From an uncultured Collinsella sp. (GTDB taxonomy: Bacteria > Actinomycetota > Coriobacteriia > Coriobacteriales > Coriobacteriaceae): a stretch of 13,137 nucleotides of DNA. Of the stretch, positions 8,579-13,137 are shown piece after piece. The stretch is from assembly GCA_902495945.1 (NCBI GenBank), contig CABUZD010000038.1:1-13137 (forward strand). Direction: 5' to 3'. Position numbers and translations under genes: made by a program. The first letter of the stretch is position 1. Every line of letters starts with the position of its first letter. The notes under the pieces are model-generated. The model saw only the letters and a list, made by a program, of their open reading frames with translations, was not told the origin of the DNA and did not search any database.

Positions 8579-8604
8579 GTACTTACCGGTTATATACACG
8601 TGTA
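8566..8604. promoter_or_regulatory. Palindromic operator for the GntR/YtrA repressor
   Basis: Two 10-bp perfect palindromes, GTATATATAC (8568-8577) and TACACGTGTA (8595-8604), are set within a larger dyad, GTGTATATA (8566-8574) with TATATACAC (8591-8599). YtrA-type GntR repressors bind AT-rich dyads with GTGTA/TACAC ends. Placement across the -10 region of the operon suggests autorepression (inference). Confidence 0.65.
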
Positions 8605-8626
8605 GCCCATCAGCTAAGGAGCCGCT

Positions 8627-9007
8627 GTGGACATCATCCTATCCAATTCGAGCGACAAGCCCATCTACGAACAGATATCCTCGCAGGTCAAAGCTCAGAT
8701 CCTTTCGGGCACGCTCGCTGCGGGAGCCAAACTCCCCAGCATCCGTGCACTCGCGAGCGACCTTGGCGTGAGCGTCATCACCACCAAGCGCGCCTACGCC
8801 GACCTGGAGCAGCTCGGGTTTATCTGCACCGTGCAGGGCAAGGGCTGTTTTGTCGCCGATGGCAACCAGGAGCTCTTGCGCGAAAACCAGCTCTGTCATA
8901 TCGAAGAGCTGCTTGCGAAAGCGGCGAGCCAAGCCGAAACCCTGGGTGTCACGCGCGACAAACTGCACGAGATGCTCGACCTGGTAGCCCCCGAAACCAT
9001 GCAGTAG
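8627..9007 (+). CDS. GntR-family regulator, YtrA subfamily
   Basis: A 126-residue repressor-type protein. Seen: an N-terminal winged helix (about residues 11-78) with KPIYEQISSQVKAQILSG, LPSIRALASDLGVSV and TKRAYADLEQLGFI, the signature of GntR proteins. Only a short C-terminal helical tail (about 80-120) follows. The lack of a large effector domain is typical of the YtrA subfamily, which usually controls a linked ABC transporter. Translation starts at GTG with SD TAAGGAG (8615-8621) five bases upstream. It is the first gene of a three-gene operon; the ATPase begins 23 bases after its stop. An operator with strong dyad symmetry lies just upstream, so self-control of the whole operon is likely. 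Confidence 0.92.
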   Translation: MDIILSNSSDKPIYEQISSQVKAQILSGTLAAGAKLPSIRALASDLGVSVITTKRAYADLEQLGFICTVQGKGCFVADGNQELLRENQLCHIEELLAKAASQAETLGVTRDKLHEMLDLVAPETMQ

Positions 9008-9030
9008 CCATCTGCAAGAAAGGCTATACC

Positions 9031-9912
9031 ATGCAAAACTTGCTAGAACTCAAAGGCATCTCACGCACTGTAAGCGACCGCTTTTCGCTGCGCGACGTCA
9101 CGCTTGCCGTGGAGCCCGGCCAGATCGTCGGCTTTGTTGGTGCCAACGGTGCCGGCAAAACCACGACGATTCGAGCCGCGCTCGGGCTTATAAAGCTCGA
9201 TGCCGGCGAAGTGAACCTGTTTGGGCAGCGCTGTGGCGCCGACGCGCCCGATGAGACACAGCGCTGCCTGCGCTCCCGCGTCGGTCTCGTCCTGGACACA
9301 TGCCCCTTCCCTTCAACGCTCAAGGTGGGCCAGATCGAGGCACTCGTAGGCCAGGCGTACCCCACGTGGGACCGCAAAACGTTCGCCGGATTCATCGACC
9401 GATTTGGCCTCGATCCCAAGACAAAGGTCAAGGACCTCTCCCGCGGCATGGGCATGAAACTGCAGCTTGCCTGTGCACTCAGCCATAATGCCAAGCTACT
9501 CCTTTTGGACGAAGCCACCGCGGGCCTCGATCCCATGGCGCGCGAGGAACTGCTCGATGAGCTGCTTGCTTTTGTCGCCGACGGCCAGCACAGCGTGCTG
9601 CTCTCGAGCCACATTACGTCCGACCTCGATCGCGCCGCCGACCGCGTCATCTGCATCGATAACGGCTCGATTGTGTTTGACCTGCCGCGCGAGGACATTA
9701 CCGACCGAGCCGGCATCGCCCACTGCACCCAAGCGCAGGCCGCCGAGCTTATGGCTTGCGTCGAAGGTGCCCATGCCGCCCGCCACGCCTACAGCGTGGA
9801 CGTGCTCGTGCCCAACCGTCGCGAAACGCTCGAGGCCTTTCCCGAGATTCCCTGCGATCGGGTAACCATTGACGACTATCTTCGCCTCACGCTGAAAGGG
9901 GCTTCAAAATGA
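9031..9912 (+). CDS. ABC transporter ATP-binding protein (YtrB-like)
   Basis: A 293-residue cytoplasmic ATPase powering the adjacent permease. Seen: Walker A GANGAGKT (37-44, Lys43), a degenerate Q-loop region VGLVLDTCPFP (84-94), signature LSRGM (136-140, a variant of LSGGQ common in this subfamily), Walker B LLLLDE (156-161), D-loop AGLDP, and the H-loop His194. A C-terminal extension of about 70 residues follows, as in drug- and antibiotic-export ATPases of the BcrA/YtrB group. The ATG at 9031 has SD AAGAAAGG upstream. The reading frame is open further upstream, but that part overlaps gntR and is not coding. The stop overlaps the permease start by four bases (ATGA), indicating translational coupling. 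Confidence 0.93.
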   Translation: MQNLLELKGISRTVSDRFSLRDVTLAVEPGQIVGFVGANGAGKTTTIRAALGLIKLDAGEVNLFGQRCGADAPDETQRCLRSRVGLVLDTCPFPSTLKVGQIEALVGQAYPTWDRKTFAGFIDRFGLDPKTKVKDLSRGMGMKLQLACALSHNAKLLLLDEATAGLDPMAREELLDELLAFVADGQHSVLLSSHITSDLDRAADRVICIDNGSIVFDLPREDITDRAGIAHCTQAQAAELMACVEGAHAARHAYSVDVLVPNRRETLEAFPEIPCDRVTIDDYLRLTLKGASK

Positions 9913-10607
9913 AACGCGCCTTTATGTCCGAGCTCGCCATCGCTCGCACGCTCATCCCGAGCATTGCGGGCGTCGGCCTATTCATCTTCGTCGTGCTAAC
10001 CCTTGCCAACGCATCGGACGGCGATTCCGGTATGAGCGCCGGCGCCTGCGCGGTCAGCGCCATGTCACCCATCATAATCATGAACTCACTGGCTGGCTAC
10101 GATAACCAAAACGGTTGGGAGCGCTATCGGGCAACGCTGCCGTTCTCGCGCAAAGACATCATCTGCGCACGCTACCTGTGCATTATTGCTTTCTCGGCCG
10201 TCATGGCATGCGCCGCCGTGCTTTTGAACATCATCGCCCTTCCGTTCTTCGATCACACGGGCATTCCCTCGACGGGACAGACCGTCTTTGAGATCACAAT
10301 AGCCTCCGCCGCATCGATGCTCATCTCCCTCATGATGGTGTTTTTAGCACAGCCGCTGTTCTTTCGATTTGGACACATGGAGGCGCTGCGCCTTTCCGTC
10401 GGCCTGTTTGCCCTGATGGGCTGCGGTACCATGGCAATGCTGAGCTCTTCCAACCCCATTAGCAACTGGCTCATGTCGATTGCCGGAGCGAATCCCGATC
10501 CTGCCGTTCTGGGCTGTCTGTGCGCAGGAATTGCCGTGCTGGCCCTCGCGCTATGTGCAATCAGCTGCACCGTCAGCACCAAGGTCTATCGAGCACGCGA
10601 TCTGTAG
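9909..10607 (+). CDS. ABC-2 type permease (ABC2_membrane_5 group)
   Basis: A 232-residue integral membrane subunit with about six hydrophobic helices (approximately 14-33, 45-62, 88-112, 127-152, 160-178 and 198-222). Seen: a central NQNGWERYRATLPFSRKDIICARY segment after the second helix (67-89), matching the NGW-D/E-x-Y...LP-x-SRK block of the ABC2_membrane_5 family, which includes the Pmt permeases that export phenol-soluble modulins. Only one ATPase and one permease are present, so the transporter would work as a homodimer of each (inference). The start overlaps the ATPase stop by four bases. The substrate is unknown: a drug, antimicrobial peptide or lipid are all possible. It converges on the broken ClC gene, and the 90 bases between them hold no clear terminator. 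Confidence 0.88.
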   Translation: MKRAFMSELAIARTLIPSIAGVGLFIFVVLTLANASDGDSGMSAGACAVSAMSPIIIMNSLAGYDNQNGWERYRATLPFSRKDIICARYLCIIAFSAVMACAAVLLNIIALPFFDHTGIPSTGQTVFEITIASAASMLISLMMVFLAQPLFFRFGHMEALRLSVGLFALMGCGTMAMLSSSNPISNWLMSIAGANPDPAVLGCLCAGIAVLALALCAISCTVSTKVYRARDL

Positions 10608-10697
10608 CCACGCGAGTCTCAATCCACGAAGGGCGCGATCGCCGCCCCTCCCCGCAAATCCGTGGCAAACGGCATGTCCCTGGCGTGCGCCACCGTA

Positions 10698-12002
10698 CTA
10701 CTTGCACAGCGACTTGGGTAGCGGGATACCGGCGGCGATGACAGCCGCGATGATCATGCAGACGATACCCTTGAGTGGGAAGCACATGAGCAGCAGGCCC
10801 ACGACCATGACCGGCTGGCGCATGACCGCACCCATCGTCGATGCCGTGCAGACGGCGACGCAAAAGACCGGATCGGCGCCGGTGAGGATGGCAAGGCCGT
10901 AGCCCAGGCTCACACCCGAGAAGATAACCGGGAAGAAGTGGCCGCCACGCCAACCAAGGTTGATGAGGGCGGGCGTCAGCATGGCCTTAACAAGACCGGT
11001 CGCGATAAGCACGCCAGCGGGAATGGTCAGGTAGGTTTCCATGAGCACGTCGGCCTGGGTCTCGCCGGCAAACATGGTGTAGGGCAGAACCGTGCCACAG
11101 ATGGCGAGCGCCAGACCGGCTAGCATGGCCTTGACGACAGGACGCTCCCCTATTACATGAGACAGTGCCTCGCTCGCATGCTCGGAGACAAAGTACAGCC
11201 AGCCGCAGATCGTTCCGATCAGCGACAGAGGAATGAGCCAGGTAAGCTCCAGGTTGCCCACCACGGCAGCCTCGAACCTCGGCATGCCCATGCCGCCGCC
11301 CACAAGCTGGCCGAGCAGCAGGTAGGTGCCCAGACCGCCGGCAATCGCAATGCCGTAGACCACCGTCTTTTGCGCCTTGGGCAGCTTGATGGTGATCTCG
11401 CCGGACGCGGACTCATCGTCGGCGTCTTCGCCCTAGCCGTCAGCACTTCCGGCAAGCGGCGCCACAAAGCCAAAGACGGGCGCGGTAAAGAGTGCCGTCA
11501 GGGCAGCCTGGGTGCCCAGCAGCGTGAGCTCCCTAAACTCGGCGCCAAAGCGACGCATGCGATCGCCGACCCAGCTGCACAGACCCGCGATGACGCCGGT
11601 CAGGCCGGCCTCCGGTCCAATGCTGCCGCCAAACAGCAGCGGCAGCAATGCCGCGAGCGAAAGCTTGCCCAGATTGTCGTACGGGTAGCGTCCATCGCGC
11701 TTTACCTTGGCCATCACCTGGTTGAGGTCATCGGTCTTGGTGCCCGTCGTCTTTTCGTACAGACCAATCAGCAGGCCGCCCAGCAGGCAGACGAAAAACG
11801 GGTATGGCAGAAAGCCAAACGGGCCGCTGGCAAGCTCGGGCGAAGCGACGCCCAGCGCGTGTGGAATCTCGGTCCAAAGATAGTCGATGCCGTGCTCCAT
11901 CGCAAAGAAGAACAGCCAGACTGCGGCACCTGCGAACGCACCGGTCACGGCAACGCTAACTAAAAACAGCGCGCGGTTTGTGGGTTTGGCAAGGTTATCC
12001 AT
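10698..12002 (-). pseudogene. ClC-family chloride channel/antiporter, interrupted by in-frame TAG
   Basis: The reading frame spans 434 sense or stop-interrupted codons and encodes a ClC-type membrane protein; typical bacterial members are 400-450 aa. Seen: hydrophobic helices throughout, GGSIGPEAG (125-133), which corresponds to the GxxGP selectivity/gating region with Glu131 as the likely gating residue, and near the end GWRGGHFFP (the GxFxP motif) followed by GYGLA and MRQPV. Codon 190 is TAG (11433-11435) in an acidic linker between the two halves (ADG-stop-GEDADDES). Both sides share one frame, so this is a single nonsense change, not a frameshift. The next possible start, GTG at 11361-11363, has no good SD and would drop the first half. 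The ATG at 12000-12002 has a GGGAGGA SD. A real nonsense mutation or a sequencing error fits best. Confidence 0.85.
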
Positions 12003-12041
12003 CGGGTCCTCCCGCGGTCAAAGTCGACATAGATACGTTTT

Positions 12042-12068
12042 ATTGTAGAGCGAGTGTGGCCCAGACAA
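12042..12068 (-). promoter_or_regulatory. Candidate promoter of the ClC gene
   Basis: On the minus strand, TACAAT (12042-12047) is a good -10 and TTGTCT (12063-12068) a fair -35, but the 15-base spacer is short. It lies 40 bases before the ClC start. Confidence 0.35.
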
Positions 12069-12073
12069 GCCAA

Positions 12074-12092
12074 CCGTCTGCGCCGCAAACGG
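12074..12092 (-). terminator. Candidate terminator after the LOG gene
   Basis: On the minus strand an 8-bp stem CCGTTTGC/GCAGACGG, with one U-G pair and a GGC loop, lies about 35 bases beyond the LOG stop. The following T-run is poor, so read-through into the ClC gene is possible. Confidence 0.35.
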
Positions 12093-12127
12093 CACCATTG
12101 GGAGCCATAGTAGGGCAGGCTCAAGGC

Positions 12128-12661
12128 TTATCCGTTGATAATCGAGGCAATCTCGCGCAAATCGTCGGCAAAGTAGATGCCGTGCTGGCGCTTCAGGCTC
12201 GAAAGCCCCTTATCAATCATGTGCCCGAGCAGCGCCTTGAGGTCGTTGTAGTAACCGTTCAGGTTGTACAAAATGCACGGCGCATCGAGATGCCCCAACG
12301 ACACGGCGGACATGACCTCGGCAATCTCCTCGAGCGTGCCCGTCCCACCGGGAAAGGCGATGAACGCATCGCCGAGCTCAATCATCTTGGCCTTGCGCTC
12401 GGCCATATCGCTCGTCACGATAAGGTCGTCAATACCGTCATGCTGAAACTCGGCCTCGATAAAAAAGCTCGGCTCAACACCCGTCACATGTCCACCTGCC
12501 TCGAGCACGCTATCGGCGAGCGCACCCATCAGGCCCGACTTGGACCCGCCGTATACCAGCGCGTGTCCGTTGGAGCCAATCCAGTTGCCCAGCTCCTGCA
12601 GCGCGGGCAGAAACGCCGGGTCGTTACCGACGCTGGCACCCAGATACACGGTGATATTCAT
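12128..12661 (-). CDS. LOG-family (TIGR00730) nucleoside 5'-monophosphate phosphoribohydrolase
   Basis: A 177-residue cytosolic enzyme of the lysine-decarboxylase-like LOG family. Members hydrolyse nucleoside 5'-monophosphates, such as cytokinin ribotides or AMP, to base and ribose 5-phosphate. Seen: an N-terminal Rossmann strand MNITVYLGAS, GGSKSGLMG (38-46), DMAERK (85-90) and the family signature PGGTGTLEE (104-112), which carries the catalytic Arg/Glu neighbourhood. Length fits the short type I form. The ATG has a purine-rich GAGGGGG SD. It is often annotated as lysine decarboxylase, but true decarboxylases are far longer. It is 36 bases downstream of the potassium-channel gene, so the two may share a transcript. 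The physiological substrate in bacteria is uncertain. Confidence 0.92.
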   Translation of the reverse strand: MNITVYLGASVGNDPAFLPALQELGNWIGSNGHALVYGGSKSGLMGALADSVLEAGGHVTGVEPSFFIEAEFQHDGIDDLIVTSDMAERKAKMIELGDAFIAFPGGTGTLEEIAEVMSAVSLGHLDAPCILYNLNGYYNDLKALLGHMIDKGLSSLKRQHGIYFADDLREIASIING

Positions 12662-12697
12662 ATTCAGTCCCCCTCATCGTGACGCGCGGCGCCCGTT

Positions 12698-13123
12698 CTA
12701 GCGTTGGCGGCGGCGATATTCGCGCACGCGGCGCGACAGGTCGGCGAGCTCGTCACGATCGAGCTCCTCCAAATGCTCAAGATCGTCCATAAAGCGCGCC
12801 ATGGTGTCCTTTTGGCGCAGCTTGATGAGCGTATTGCAGTAGTTCACCGCCACGCCCGTAAGCATGGCGATATAGAAGATACTGATGACGCTTAGGATGA
12901 CGGTAATGGCGCGGGCAACCGGTGTCTCGGCCGGAATGTCGCCAAAGCCGATCGTCGAGACCGTCTCAAAGCTAAACCACAGGCCATCGCCAAACGTAAG
13001 GGTCGTGGGCTCGGACAGCCAGACGGCCGTCGAGCACAGCAGATAGAAGACGAGGAACAGCTCCGTAATGCGCACGAAGCCCGCCTGGCGCAGTACGTCA
13101 GCAAGTGTCCTGAGCTTTTTCAT
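12698..13123 (-). CDS. Two-TM potassium channel (Ion_trans_2 family)
   Basis: A 141-residue membrane protein with the minimal KcsA-like layout. Seen: TM1 at about 18-37, a pore helix and selectivity filter TIGFGD (57-62, a variant of TVGYGD), TM2 at about 69-96, and a charged C-terminal helix (about 105-139) that may form a coiled coil holding the tetramer together. The filter threonine and both glycines are present, so K+ conduction is likely. There is no RCK/TrkA-N domain, so gating by nucleotides or Ca2+ is not expected. The ATG has an AAGGGG SD five bases upstream. Length is short but complete. Co-transcription with the LOG gene downstream is plausible. Confidence 0.9.
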   Translation of the reverse strand: MKKLRTLADVLRQAGFVRITELFLVFYLLCSTAVWLSEPTTLTFGDGLWFSFETVSTIGFGDIPAETPVARAITVILSVISIFYIAMLTGVAVNYCNTLIKLRQKDTMARFMDDLEHLEELDRDELADLSRRVREYRRRQR

Positions 13124-13137
13124 CGCGACCCCTTCCA

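Noticed and set aside
8542..9030. Upstream extension of the ABC ATPase frame
   Set aside because: The frame is open by chance through gntR; the ATPase domain and its SD start at 9031.
10608..10697. A terminator or small gene between the permease and the ClC gene
   Set aside because: Only short dyads (GGGCG/CGCCC, TGGC/GCCA) without T-runs are present, and no start with an SD leads into a credible frame.
12003..12060. A fluoride riboswitch before the ClC gene
   Set aside because: The leader shows none of the conserved crcB-motif bases or a matching stem.

Overview
The window is GC-rich, densely packed bacterial DNA with short gaps, strong Shine-Dalgarno (SD) sites and mostly housekeeping or transport genes. 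Gene content, GC-rich codon use and the form of the short repeats suggest an anaerobic gut actinobacterium of the class Coriobacteriia, probably Collinsella or a close relative. That placement is inference; no rRNA or other marker gene lies here.

Positions 1-5230: an RlmA-type 23S rRNA methyltransferase (minus strand) sits between two short repeats, each built from interleaved inverted repeats. A MATE efflux pump (plus) then converges on a LysR regulator (minus). The regulator is divergent from an EamA/DMT exporter (plus) that it may control. Uracil-DNA glycosylase (plus) ends in a strong hairpin terminator shared with the oppositely oriented next operon.

Positions 5229-8411 (minus strand): prfC (release factor 3) ends in a terminator hairpin. 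A good sigma-70-type promoter follows, then a structured leader resembling a preQ1 riboswitch, then a queuosine-precursor transporter of the YhhQ/VUT family, which is translationally coupled to a short-chain dehydrogenase.

Positions 8549-10607 (plus): a compact, probably self-regulated operon holds a YtrA-type GntR repressor, an ABC ATPase and an ABC-2 permease. A palindromic operator overlaps its promoter. The layout recalls small drug- or peptide-export modules such as Ytr/Pmt.

Positions 10698-13123 (minus): a small two-TM potassium channel and a LOG-family phosphoribohydrolase lie upstream of a ClC-type chloride channel gene. The ClC gene is split by an in-frame TAG in the linker between its halves.

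No gene-free stretch exceeds 300 bases. The longest gap, 8412-8626, carries the gntR promoter and operator. No tRNA, rRNA, CRISPR array, transposase or phage gene was seen. The best leads are the preQ1-like leader, the interleaved repeats around rlmA, the GntR operator and the interrupted ClC gene.
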